Part shown: one piece after another, positions 10,054 through 18,960 of the stretch
Layout of the letters: each line of letters starts with the position of its first letter
Numbering within the stretch: position 1 is the first letter of the stretch
DNA from: Planctomycetaceae bacterium
GTDB lineage: Bacteria > Planctomycetota > Planctomycetia > Pirellulales > Pirellulaceae
NCBI GenBank assembly: GCA_016794985.1
Contig: JAEUIQ010000075.1
Span: forward strand, 62,001-126,000
Length of the DNA: 64,000 bases
Reading direction: 5' to 3'
Made by a program: the position numbers and the translations under genes
Notes under the pieces: model-generated
What the model saw: the letters and a program-made list of their open reading frames with translations, nothing else
Databases searched by the model: none
What the model was told of the DNA's origin: nothing

Positions 10054-10569
10054 ATGAATTTCATTCGACTCCCGCAGCACCCATGTCGCTTGGATGAAGC
10101 GACTCTGTTGAGCCAGTGTCGCCTTCATTTCACTCGGCGCGGTGGCCCTGGGGGTCAACATCGAAACAAGGTCGATTCCGCCGTCGTGATCACGCATCTT
10201 CCTACACAAATCATCGCGGAAGCAAACGAGCGACGTGACCAAAGTCAAAATCGGAGAGTGGCTGTTGCTAGACTTCGGCGACAATTGGCTTGGCTAGTTC
10301 GATCCGAAGCTTCCTCGGAAGTTTCTCCCTTGTGGCGAACCCGTTGCATCGAAAAGTCTGGCGATGTTTCACCGGAACACTGGGACTATCCAACTTTGAT
10401 CGCGGAGGCATTGGATCGGATCGTGGAGTGCAACTGGGAACTTAGTACTGCGGCCGGCCAACTAAACGTGTCAACTTCTCGCGTGGCCAAACTGCTGCGA
10501 TCTGATCGGCAAACACTCGAGTGGGTTAATCGACAAAGAGCCACCCACAACTTCCCCGCCATTCGGTGA
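10054..10569 (+). CDS. Peptide chain release factor-like protein (RF-1 catalytic domain only)
   Basis: This 171-residue protein carries the ribosomal peptidyl-tRNA hydrolysis motif RRGGPGGQHRNK (about 28-39) with the GGQ tripeptide, followed by the basic stretch usual for RF-1 domains. It lacks the stop-codon-recognition domains of RF1/RF2, so it belongs with ribosome-rescue-type factors. Unlike ArfB it has no long Lys/Arg tail; the last 45 residues (STAAGQLNVSTSRVAKLL) look like a helix-turn-helix. Its role in rescue is inferred from the GGQ domain alone. It starts 7 bases after the kinase stop and is followed by a strong terminator. Confidence 0.85.
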   Translation: MNFIRLPQHPCRLDEATLLSQCRLHFTRRGGPGGQHRNKVDSAVVITHLPTQIIAEANERRDQSQNRRVAVARLRRQLAWLVRSEASSEVSPLWRTRCIEKSGDVSPEHWDYPTLIAEALDRIVECNWELSTAAGQLNVSTSRVAKLLRSDRQTLEWVNRQRATHNFPAIR

Positions 10570-10576
10570 GCCATAA

Positions 10577-10607
10577 AAAAAAGACTTGGCGAAAACCAAG
10601 TCTTTTT
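10577..10607. terminator. Bidirectional rho-independent terminator
   Basis: GACTTGG (10583-10589), loop CGAAAA, CCAAGTC (10596-10602), flanked by an A-run on the left and a T-run on the right. The stem extends through the A/T pairs to 12 bp. Each strand reads as hairpin plus U-tract, so it serves the convergent RF-like gene (plus) and the protease gene (minus). Confidence 0.92.
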
Positions 10608-10665
10608 CCTTAGGCTTAGATGCGGTTGTCCGTTAAATCCTGAACATCCACAATCGGTGTTTCGA

Positions 10666-13600
10666 TTAGGCCGGCACGGCAATGAACCCGAACGGATGTT
10701 CGGTTTCCGTGAGCCGGAACCGTTGGGCCACATCGGTCGCTTGGACGAAGATCGATTCCAGATTGATGGCTGGTCCAATCTGTCCAGCGAGCCCAAAAAT
10801 CCGCAACGTTTCGACGCGACTTCCACCCCACTCCATATCCTTCACCGTAAGACCACCGACTGCTTCGCCCCGATTGATCGTAAAGTCAATCCGTAGGTCG
10901 CGACCAATGCGGCGGAAAATAAAGTCCTCGGTCAAGTCATTGATCGTACCGAATCCAGCATTCTGTGTTGAATGATTTCCGAACACATGGATTTCATCCC
11001 GGCCAGTGCTTCGGTTCTCGTCGATCGTGCTCCAAACGTCGCCCAACCGCCAAATGTAGGTGTCGTTTCCAGCACCGCCCATCAACAGGTTGGTACCGCC
11101 CCGTCCTTCAAGGATATCGTTGCCGCCGTTGCCTACCAACAAGTTGTTGAGTTCGTTGCCGATAATCCGATCCGCACCACGTCCGCCCAAGGCATTTTCG
11201 ATCCTTGTGTCGTGCGTGATCATTACTGAATGCGAGTTTTCGCCGATGTTATTGAAGCGTCCTGGACGCAAATCAATAGATTGGTCGACACCGAAATTCG
11301 AAGCATCAAGTGTGTCAAAGCCATCCGTGTCGCGAATTGTCTCGCGGAACGGAGCATTGGGCCAACTGTAAGTCGTGCTCCCGCTGTTTTGCGACGCGGT
11401 TGCACCGTAGAGACGTTGCAATTCCATAATGTCGTACAACATGGGAGTGTCAATTCCATACGGATTTCCGTCCGATGCCGTACCGTTCCGGACACCAGGA
11501 ACTTGCCAAGTTCTGTTGTAGGACATCTCCGTATACAAGTGGTTGTTGGTCGCGCTAGGCAATTGCGGACCCGTCTCGCCAGGGGTCGTGAAAGGATGGC
11601 CAAAACCCACTGCATGGCCAATTTCGTGGATCGCAGTCAACCAAGCTTCGGTGCCGTCCTCAAAATTCGAGGTCCCTAAAGTTGCCGAGTTGAACCAAAC
11701 ATCGCCGTGAGTGGACTGGCTCGGACGTTGGGCGCTTGGGAAATAGGCCCAACCCAAGGTTCCGTCATCCATCTCAGTAAACATGAACCGCATCATGCCG
11801 CCCACCGATTCCGGAACTTCCCGGAAGGTAATGTTGGCGAATTCCGAATAGATGGCCAATGCGTCCCGCATTCGTTGCTGTTGCACGCCATTCAACGCAC
11901 GCACCAACTCATTGCGCTCGTCCGCATCGTCCGCGTAATAGAACGGAACAACCAGTGGGAAGCTGTAAGTTATTTCAACTGCTTGACCTGGGATGGCGGA
12001 CCAAGATGTCCCAGTAAACAAGGCATCGTTGCCGATAATTTCGGTGACCGTGTCGATTCGTTCCCATTCGCTCCAGGCGACGCCGTTGTTGAATCTGAGC
12101 AACAAGTCGTTGAAGTATCGGCCGACCGAATCACCACCCGCACCACCGACATAAGTAACGTTTTGGAAGTCCTGCCAAGTCATCTCGTAAAAGCGATTTT
12201 CGGCCAATGCCTGCCCATTCAAACGGACCAGGGGACCGCCCGGTGGCGAATTCGGTACGAACATCTGAACCGTCTTGACGGTCAATCCGTTGCCATTGAC
12301 TTGCATGATGTCTCGCAGGAAGACATTCTCTTGCTCTTCCAACAAAATCAGGTCTGGCAACGTTGTAATCGGCTTCACCCGGACCGTGACAGAACCGGTC
12401 GATATATCGCTCCAGTGCAAACCATCAAAAACGTTGACTCGGAACCGTTCGAAATCTGCAAATTCCGAGGCGTGATAGTTCAGCTTGTTCAAGTCCTTGG
12501 CTTCGACTTCGAACCATGCGTTGGCTGCCTGGCGAATTCCATTTAGCGAAAAATAACCACCAGTCGCTGAATTGCCAGTATCGTAAAAGCGATAACGCTT
12601 CGCAGTGTTGCCGTCGGCATCCGAGTAGGTAATCCAGTTAGACACTTGGATCACTTGCCCAGACTTCAAAACGACATCCGGAGCACTGACCACCGGCCGA
12701 GCGATGTTCGGAATCGTCTGCATTGTGAAGTTGCCGATATTGCTCCAGAATCGACCGTCCCAAGCTTGGAAACCCACGAACTCGGCTTGTCCGTTGCGAC
12801 CACCGTGATAATTGACGGAATCCAATTGGTTTACCGCAATTTCAAACCACTTGCCCTGTTCCTGTTGGACGCCATTGATCGAAAAGAAACCAGAATTGAC
12901 ATTGTTCTGACGATCGATGAAGCGTAGCGTTCGAATGTCGTTCTCGGGGTCGGTCGCGCGAATGAAGTCGCGAATCTTCACAGATTCGAAGGCCAAAACT
13001 TGTCCATTGAAGCCTTGCGCGGTTGGCGGGAACAAATTAGCGCGAATCGTATTGATGTCGGCAAACGCTTGCGTGCTCCAAAACTTGCCATCATAGACCT
13101 GCATCGCGATGGTGTCGATTGTTGGAATAACACCGCCGAAAAATCGCAAGAACTGAACCTGACTAGCGGGAACTTCAAGCCACTGATTGGCAGAAATTCG
13201 CTGGCCGCGATACCACAAATAACCGCTTTCCGTTGAAGCCGAACGATCAATGATTCGCAGTGCCGTAATCGGGTTATTGTCGATGTCCGAGTAGGTGAAA
13301 ATCTCGGAAATCAAAAACGAGTTGCCAACTTCGATGCTTTTGCCAGTCAAGGTCACGCGTGGCGGAAAGTTGTTGGCAGGAGCCCCACCACCACCGGCAC
13401 CTACGTTGAGTTGCGGAACGTTCATGTCGAAGTCCCGACTCAGAATCACATCTTCCACGTTGGGATTCTGGACGGCTGCCACCGGCTTGAATGTCGAACG
13501 AGCTGACTGAGTAAACTGCAATTGTCGAATCGCCTCGACCAATCCAGAAACATCGCCACCAATCAAATTGGCCAAAGCCAAATATTCCGAGCCGTCACCG

Positions 13601-14001
13601 GTCGTGTAATCGGGGCGAACAATCGGGGCCGTTTTCGGAGCTTCCGGGATCAGTCGTTTCGCTGAATTCGTCAGCTCCAACTGCGGTAGCTGTTTTGTTT
13701 CGATCTTCTTACCGAGGTCAACTCCGGCCGGAGTCTTGCCGAACAAATCAGCTAAGCGAGTTTTTACCATCGTCGAAGTTGGCTGCGTTGCCGATTCGTT
13801 TGGGCCGGATGCACCCTGCCCAGTGAACGTCGAATCAAAAATGCGACCGAACTGCAACGAGACGTTTGCTTGCCAAAGATCGGACAACGTTAGGTTTGTT
13901 TCTTCGGAATTCCGTTTCGCAGACTTGCCAACCGACTTCTTGCCGGTCATCTCCGTCAACCCACTTTCAACCACAAAACCGTCGAATCGATTTCGAATCA
14001 C
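10666..14001 (-). CDS. Large secreted matrixin-like zinc metalloprotease with tandem beta modules and RTX repeats
   Basis: This protein has about 1110 residues. After a low-complexity N-terminal region (no classic signal peptide) come about four modules of roughly 105-110 residues (DNA about 12030-13350), each with a YSDxDxN-type opening, an SGxFxxNG strand and a closing xxDGxxWS motif. Then follows a metzincin catalytic domain: HEIGHAVGFGH at residues 792-802 (His792, His796, His802 as zinc ligands, Glu793 as base) and the Met-turn EMSYN near 826. It ends with RTX-like calcium-binding nonapeptides (GNGGNDILEG, GGAGNDTYIW) and a C-terminal beta domain. GTG at 14001 has GGAG nine bases upstream; TTG 14091 and ATG 13950 are alternatives. 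A catalytically intact relative of the protein at 28003-32865. Confidence 0.88.
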   Translation of the reverse strand: MIRNRFDGFVVESGLTEMTGKKSVGKSAKRNSEETNLTLSDLWQANVSLQFGRIFDSTFTGQGASGPNESATQPTSTMVKTRLADLFGKTPAGVDLGKKIETKQLPQLELTNSAKRLIPEAPKTAPIVRPDYTTGDGSEYLALANLIGGDVSGLVEAIRQLQFTQSARSTFKPVAAVQNPNVEDVILSRDFDMNVPQLNVGAGGGGAPANNFPPRVTLTGKSIEVGNSFLISEIFTYSDIDNNPITALRIIDRSASTESGYLWYRGQRISANQWLEVPASQVQFLRFFGGVIPTIDTIAMQVYDGKFWSTQAFADINTIRANLFPPTAQGFNGQVLAFESVKIRDFIRATDPENDIRTLRFIDRQNNVNSGFFSINGVQQEQGKWFEIAVNQLDSVNYHGGRNGQAEFVGFQAWDGRFWSNIGNFTMQTIPNIARPVVSAPDVVLKSGQVIQVSNWITYSDADGNTAKRYRFYDTGNSATGGYFSLNGIRQAANAWFEVEAKDLNKLNYHASEFADFERFRVNVFDGLHWSDISTGSVTVRVKPITTLPDLILLEEQENVFLRDIMQVNGNGLTVKTVQMFVPNSPPGGPLVRLNGQALAENRFYEMTWQDFQNVTYVGGAGGDSVGRYFNDLLLRFNNGVAWSEWERIDTVTEIIGNDALFTGTSWSAIPGQAVEITYSFPLVVPFYYADDADERNELVRALNGVQQQRMRDALAIYSEFANITFREVPESVGGMMRFMFTEMDDGTLGWAYFPSAQRPSQSTHGDVWFNSATLGTSNFEDGTEAWLTAIHEIGHAVGFGHPFTTPGETGPQLPSATNNHLYTEMSYNRTWQVPGVRNGTASDGNPYGIDTPMLYDIMELQRLYGATASQNSGSTTYSWPNAPFRETIRDTDGFDTLDASNFGVDQSIDLRPGRFNNIGENSHSVMITHDTRIENALGGRGADRIIGNELNNLLVGNGGNDILEGRGGTNLLMGGAGNDTYIWRLGDVWSTIDENRSTGRDEIHVFGNHSTQNAGFGTINDLTEDFIFRRIGRDLRIDFTINRGEAVGGLTVKDMEWGGSRVETLRIFGLAGQIGPAINLESIFVQATDVAQRFRLTETEHPFGFIAVPA

Positions 14002-14165
14002 TTTGCGTTTCTCCGCGAAATTCCGTTGATCTAGAAAAGTATGTTTTTGCCAACACCCCAAAGTTTCCGCTTGCGCTTGACGGCGAAACAAGCGCGAGCA
14101 TTAACCATTGTCACCAAGCGGCTATGGCGACCCGCTTGCTTTGTTTTTCAAAAAGTAGGCACTTT

Positions 14166-14480
14166 TCAAAAATTCGGGCTAACTGGTGCAGGCCGTCCTG
14201 CCGATCCATTCCCAGAGACGGTCGGCACGCCGCCCTCTCCACCTTCACGTCGCTTGATCAGACCCGCATCAACCAATTGCTTGACCAAGTCTTCCATCGC
14301 ACTAAAGCTGCGAAGGAAACCTTCGGGCGGCAACACAATTCGCTTGCGGAATTCTAATCGTGGGCGTCCCTCTGAATCCTTCTCTTTTGCCGATAGGCTA
14401 ACCAAATCAATCCGAACCATTCCACCGGTCAAAGTGATTTCGCCAATCCCATCCGCATACACATCCTGCATACCATCCAT
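14166..14480 (-). CDS. Small conserved-looking hypothetical protein, about 104 aa
   Basis: I do not recognise the family. The N-terminal half is beta-rich (VYADGIGEITLTGGMVRIDL) and is followed by a helix (MEDLVKQLVDAGLIKRR) and a flexible Gly/Pro/Ser tail. There is no signal peptide or membrane segment. Codon use is ordinary and the layout is that of a real small cytosolic protein. Starts are ATG at 14480 or GTG at 14492. It lies on the same strand as, and just upstream of, the large metalloprotease gene, about 165 bases away, and could share its transcript. Confidence 0.65.
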   Translation of the reverse strand: MDGMQDVYADGIGEITLTGGMVRIDLVSLSAKEKDSEGRPRLEFRKRIVLPPEGFLRSFSAMEDLVKQLVDAGLIKRREGGEGGVPTVSGNGSAGRPAPVSPNF

Positions 14481-14741
14481 CGTTTCGCACACTCCTTGAA
14501 GACTTCCCTTCAGCCCGTTTTCGGTTGAATTCGAGCCGTTGGCGGTAGTTCGATGGCCAAAACGTATGGCCCCAAATGGTCCTCCGCCTCCTCATATCTT
14601 AACCAAACAGCGTTTTTATTTCTATCAACAATTTCCAAAAAACTACAGCATTTCGCACGCGAAACATTGATTCGCAAGCTATGCCATCCCCAATTGTTAA
14701 ATTCGCTAAAGTCTGACGATCAGGAAACCCGATCGGATTTT

Positions 14742-15335
14742 ATGGGTCAGGAGAGTTTTTCCGACCCTACGAAACCAATCGCCCCATTTCAGGGTGACCG
14801 CAACTCCTTTGGATTCCAGGTCCTCAAGAAATTGCCCAATTTGCCATCGAGTAGCCTCCCCATGCAAGATTCGGAACCCGATTCTCCACCGCAAAACTTC
14901 CCAACTTGGCGTTACGGGCTCGCCGTGGTGTTCGGCATGGCCATCGGCTTGGTGCCGAAAGACTCAGCCGCGTGTTATCTGCTGGCGCTCCTTGGGCTGT
15001 TTTCGCCGGGATCGTTGCCGGTAATGGCGGTCTCAACGCTCGTTTTCTCGTGGTTAGGTCCAAGTTTGGACTCGATTTCCGATCCCCTCGGCTATTGGGT
15101 CTTGACCCAGCCGTCCCTAAGCTCGGTCTGGCAAATGTTGGAGACTGTCCCCGGCCATCGTTGGTTTCAGTTTCAGAACTCCGTCGTGGTCGGGTCGATC
15201 GTCATCTCGGCAGGTGCGGCCATTCCCGTGTTCTTCATCGCTAAGTCAATCGCCCGGTGGTGGCAATGCTGGATGTTGACTGGTTCGTCCGGTCGAGCGT
15301 CGGCCAAACCTACATTTGCGACGGAGTTGGAATAA
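14742..15335 (+). CDS. TIGR03546-like membrane protein
   Basis: A membrane protein of about 197 residues. The opening strand WRYGLAVVFGMAIGLVPK matches the start of the DUF2062/TIGR03546 group, in which a helix ends in GLxPK before a second helix. Two to three further hydrophobic helices follow (LLALLGLFSPGSLPVMAV, VGSIVISAGAAIPVFFIA). ATG at 14742 is used; ATG at 14862 is possible and nothing decides between them. Its stop overlaps the start of the next gene as TAATG, so the two are translationally coupled. TIGR03546 and TIGR03545 members are known to occur as adjacent genes, which supports both assignments; the function is unknown. Confidence 0.72.
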   Translation: MGQESFSDPTKPIAPFQGDRNSFGFQVLKKLPNLPSSSLPMQDSEPDSPPQNFPTWRYGLAVVFGMAIGLVPKDSAACYLLALLGLFSPGSLPVMAVSTLVFSWLGPSLDSISDPLGYWVLTQPSLSSVWQMLETVPGHRWFQFQNSVVVGSIVISAGAAIPVFFIAKSIARWWQCWMLTGSSGRASAKPTFATELE

Positions 15336-17074
15336 TGGCTTTCTTGCAATATTTGGCTCCAAGAATTGCCCTGTTGTCGATTCTTGCTACTGGAATTTGG
15401 GCCAGCAGCGAGCTGATGACGCGCAACGCGATCAACAATAGTTCGATCTTGTCCCCGTTGGACGTGACGGTGGATCATGCGAGCGTCCAATGGCAAGATC
15501 GCACGGTGACGATGCGGAATCTGTTGGTGGGCCGCGAGGGAATTGGAAGGTTCCAAGCGGACAAAGTTTCCCTGAAACTCGACCCAAATGCGTTGATTGA
15601 TCAACGCTGGGTCGTTCTTGATGGGATGATGACCAATCCTTCATTGGTCACCGAGGAAGTCTCCGGGAACAGGACTTCCGCAAGCAAACCGAACCTTTCG
15701 AACCGTTTGAGTCAGGCATTGCAGCTAGCCAATCAAGGCGACGCAAACTACCAATCGAAGTCGAAATTGGCCATCGAGCCAACGTGGCTACAACAAATCC
15801 AGGCGGCGGAAAAAAAGACCACTCAGGCTGGAAATCACACGCTACAGGTCTTGGATGCTTTACAAAAGAAATGGGAAGCTCAATTGGCAGTTTCCCGCCA
15901 AGCGGCCGCCAAACTGCAAGAGCAAGTTACTGCGGCGCGCTTGTCCAACAAGCAACCGAACAATCCATTGCGCAATGATGCGCGGTTGAATCTGACCCGC
16001 AAAGTCAACGAGCTCAATCAAGAAATTCTGAACATTCGACAACAGATCGAACAGATTCAACGAGCTGCCACCGCCGACATCGCCGCCGCCACAGAAACGG
16101 TCGCTAGCGAAATTGAAGGACTAGACAGTGTGTTCCGTCTGCCAGTGCCGGCTGCCACCAGCATCGATGTGGATTTGTTGTCTCATCAACCACCGCAACC
16201 TATCCAAGATATGTTTCAATGGGTCGATTGGGCGCAGGCCGTCGTTCCCAGTGTCGACGTGGCAACTGCTCCGGTCCTCCGAGGCCGTCAGGTCGCCGCA
16301 GGCCGTGAGGAACTTCCAAGCCTGGAAATTCAGAAGCTCACCCTGGTCGGTGTTTCGAACGTGGGCAACAATTACTATCGCCTGATGGGCAGTCTCAACA
16401 ACTTGAGCAATCGCCCGTACGCCCAGCGTTCCCCGGCCAGCCTCTCGTTGCGAGCCCAGGGTGACCATCATGTCATTATCAATGGGCTCTACGACCAACG
16501 GAACGGTCATTGCAAGTCCTACTTTTCAATTCGCAGCCTTGACCTCGTTCGGGAAGATGGCCTCGCCTTGTTGAAGGCCGAAGAACAAGTTGGACTTCCA
16601 ATCCAAGTCGCTCCAGGTAAGTATACTGCTCATTTGAATCTCAATTTGGACGGCGAAAACCTTGAAGGCCAGTTGCTCGTTCGTCACACACAATCGGGCG
16701 TCGAATGCGATTTGAGCGGGGTGCATGACCCGGCCTTGGTAGCGATCTTGCGCGAGGAACTGCAAGGTATCCATTCGTATGTTGTCGCGTATGATTTGAA
16801 AGGTACAACCGACAAGATCGTTGCCACGTGTCGATCCGATCTAGGGGAACAAATCGCTCAAGTTTTAGGTGCGGGCGTGAAGCATCACTTTACCGAGGTT
16901 GCCAATGCCCAAGCCTTGGCCGTGAAACAATCGATCCAAGGCCATCAAGAACGGTTGCAAGGTTGGGTCAACCAGGAGACCCAACAATTGATGGCCGTCG
17001 TGCAACAAGAAATGACGCAAGTTGCTAGTTTGGAAAGCGAAGCAGAACCAATCGACTCTTTACGACTGCGCTGA
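15335..17074 (+). CDS. TIGR03545-like protein, inner-membrane anchored
   Basis: 579 residues. An N-terminal membrane helix (about 8-26) is followed by an AsmA-like beta segment (LDVTVDHASVQW ... FQADKVSLKLDP), a long Gln/Ala-rich coiled coil (about 140-265) and a second beta-rich half with a LNLNLDGENLEGQLLV strand pair typical of repeats in lipid-transport-like envelope proteins. The C-terminus returns to a Gln-rich helix. ATG at 15335 overlaps the previous stop. The family is uncharacterised; an envelope role is inferred from topology and from the obligate partner upstream. The sigma factor gene follows after about 214 bases with no obvious terminator. Confidence 0.75.
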   Translation: MAFLQYLAPRIALLSILATGIWASSELMTRNAINNSSILSPLDVTVDHASVQWQDRTVTMRNLLVGREGIGRFQADKVSLKLDPNALIDQRWVVLDGMMTNPSLVTEEVSGNRTSASKPNLSNRLSQALQLANQGDANYQSKSKLAIEPTWLQQIQAAEKKTTQAGNHTLQVLDALQKKWEAQLAVSRQAAAKLQEQVTAARLSNKQPNNPLRNDARLNLTRKVNELNQEILNIRQQIEQIQRAATADIAAATETVASEIEGLDSVFRLPVPAATSIDVDLLSHQPPQPIQDMFQWVDWAQAVVPSVDVATAPVLRGRQVAAGREELPSLEIQKLTLVGVSNVGNNYYRLMGSLNNLSNRPYAQRSPASLSLRAQGDHHVIINGLYDQRNGHCKSYFSIRSLDLVREDGLALLKAEEQVGLPIQVAPGKYTAHLNLNLDGENLEGQLLVRHTQSGVECDLSGVHDPALVAILREELQGIHSYVVAYDLKGTTDKIVATCRSDLGEQIAQVLGAGVKHHFTEVANAQALAVKQSIQGHQERLQGWVNQETQQLMAVVQQEMTQVASLESEAEPIDSLRLR

Positions 17075-17288
17075 TCCGAACAACTTCTCATTCTGTCTCA
17101 AATGTCACAAACGCTAAGTCAGGCGATCTGCACTTCGAGGTAGAGGCCGAGTCCCGTCGCGGACGATAGCATCCGGTACGCCCTCTGGCACTTGACGGTC
17201 TGGGGCCAATTTCCCTCTGGGTGGGAACTTGGCTTCTGCCTGTCCGCGTTTTGCCTCGGTAGCTTTCGGCCCTGGACTTGGAAGTAAG

Positions 17289-18245
17289 ATGAGCGATCTC
17301 AAAAGCAAGAAAAAAGAACTAGATGCTGACTTGCGCGTGGATATCAATCGACTCGAACGCGAGTTAGATGCGGTCGAAAATGCAATTCGCGAAGTCTCAG
17401 GCCTCCAGTCGCCACTAGAAACCTATTTGCGCGAGATCAATGAAGCCAAGCTTCTGACGGCGGCTGAAGAACGCGAGTTGGCTAACGGGATTGCCGAAGG
17501 GGACGTTTGGGCGCGCGATCGAATGGTGCGGGCCAACCTCCGTTTGGTCGTCAACATTGCCCGCTGTTACACCGGGAAAGGCATGGGTTTGCAGGACCTG
17601 ATCGAAGAGGGAAACCTGGGTCTGTTGCGGGCAGTTGAAGGATTTGATCCGGATATGGGCACCCGGTTCAGTACTTACGCCAGTTACTGGATCAAACAAT
17701 CAATTAAACGAGCGCTTATCAACTCGTCCAAGACGATCCGGATCCCGGCCTACATGGTGGAGCTCCTATCAAAGTGGCGCCGGGCGACTTCGCGTCTGAC
17801 CGAAGAATTGGGCAGAAATCCGACTCTAGAGGAAGTCGCCCGACTGTTGGGTGTTCCCAAAAAGAAGCTGCCGATTATCAAGAAAGCCATTCATATCCAT
17901 AACCTAGCTCCGCAAACGGAGCAAAGTGACGCGGGCTGGAGCCTTGGCGATATGGTGATGGACGAACGGACGAAGACTCCCGAAGACGAACTGATCGAGA
18001 ACGACATTCTAACTCGAATCAAGCAAATGATGCACGAGTTGGACCCCAGGGAGGCGGTCGTCTTGAAGATGCGGTACGGTCTCGACGAAATGGAACAACA
18101 CACGTTAAAGGAAATTGGCGAGAGCCTTAACTTGACGAGAGAACGCGTCCGCCAAATCGAGACCGAAGCCCTGAAGAAATTGGGTGACGGACTGAAGGAT
18201 CCGAGCGAACGAATGTTTCGAGTAACTCGGCCAACGCGGCGCTGA
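17289..18245 (+). CDS. RNA polymerase sigma-70 family factor (RpoD/RpoS-like)
   Basis: 318 residues. It lacks region 1.1 but has region 1.2 (SPLETYLREINEAKLL), the core-binding region 2 (RDRMVRANLRLVVNIARCY, GLQDLIEEGNLGLLRAVEGF), the -10 recognition part (TYASYWIKQSIKRAL), region 3, and region 4 with the HTH LTRERVRQIETEAL. The preserved RpoD-type regions mean it should read a housekeeping-like -10/-35 consensus, so it is a primary-like or group 2 factor, not an ECF factor. ATG at 17289 follows GGAAGTAAG. It stands alone between the TIGR03545 gene and the ECF sigma gene. Confidence 0.94.
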   Translation: MSDLKSKKKELDADLRVDINRLERELDAVENAIREVSGLQSPLETYLREINEAKLLTAAEERELANGIAEGDVWARDRMVRANLRLVVNIARCYTGKGMGLQDLIEEGNLGLLRAVEGFDPDMGTRFSTYASYWIKQSIKRALINSSKTIRIPAYMVELLSKWRRATSRLTEELGRNPTLEEVARLLGVPKKKLPIIKKAIHIHNLAPQTEQSDAGWSLGDMVMDERTKTPEDELIENDILTRIKQMMHELDPREAVVLKMRYGLDEMEQHTLKEIGESLNLTRERVRQIETEALKKLGDGLKDPSERMFRVTRPTRR

Positions 18246-18318
18246 TCGGGAGAAGATCTAGCTGACGTCGGGTATAATGGGAGACGGTGGCCTCGCAAAA
18301 GCGTCTATTGGGTTCCCT

Positions 18319-18960
18319 ATGTCCGAACCGATCCCGGATCCGTTGCGACTCTTGGAGCACCTTCGCCAGGAAGGGCAACAGGGTTTGGCTGTCTACTTTC
18401 AACAGCTCCGTCAGCGGCTGGCGAGGATCGTTGCGTTTCGTTTGGATCGAAGACTGGGCGGACGTGTTTCTGAATCGGACGTATTACAAGAAACTTACGT
18501 GCGAGCCGCGAAGCGATTGGACCATTATCTGGACCAGGCTGAGCCGCCTCCGTTGTTCGTGTGGCTGCGAATGGAGCTACAACAACAACTCATCGATATT
18601 CATCGAGCCCATTTGGCCACAGAAAAACGCGACGTACGCAAAGAGATTGGAATGTTTGGCTTTGCCGACCCCAACGGCACATCCCGCGCGATGGCATACG
18701 AGCTGTCCGCCCACATGACTTCCCCCAGTCAATTGCTGCGTCGGGCTGAACAGTTGGCTTGGTTGGAATCTGCCTTGAATCAAATGAATGACCTGGATCG
18801 CGAAGTCATTGCATTGCGGCACTTCGAAGAGTTGAGCAACGAAGAAACGGCACAAGTCCTCCAAATTTCTCCGGATGCATCAAGTAAGCGATACTTAAGG
18901 GCTCTGAAGCGGTTAAAAGAGATCTCGACCAAATCTAATCCGTCGGACTCCGTGCAATGA
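18319..18960 (+). CDS. ECF-type RNA polymerase sigma factor
   Basis: 213 residues. Region 2 is visible ([40 protein letters not shown]) and region 4 as [20 protein letters not shown] followed by [20 protein letters not shown]. This is the layout of the planctomycete ECF groups that sit beside protein kinases instead of anti-sigma factors. An upstream ATG at 18277 would add 14 residues. The stop overlaps the following kinase start as ATGA, so the two proteins are made in a coupled way; the kinase is therefore the likely controller of this sigma factor. Confidence 0.92.
   Translation: MSEPIPDPLRLLEHLRQEGQQGLAVYFQQLRQRLARIVAFRLDRRLGGRVSESDVLQETYVRAAKRLDHYLDQAEPPPLFVWLRMELQQQLIDIHRAHLATEKRDVRKEIGMFGFADPNGTSRAMAYELSAHMTSPSQLLRRAEQLAWLESALNQMNDLDREVIALRHFEELSNEETAQVLQISPDASSKRYLRALKRLKEISTKSNPSDSVQ

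Noticed and set aside
14002-14091. TTG 14091 as the metalloprotease start
   Set aside because: GTG 14001 has GGAG nine bases upstream; the extra 30 residues lack a signal peptide or conserved feature. Not excluded entirely.
18273-18278. TATAAT as a promoter -10 for the ECF sigma gene
   Set aside because: No -35-like hexamer lies 15-19 bases upstream, and it overlaps a possible start codon; a chance match is as likely.
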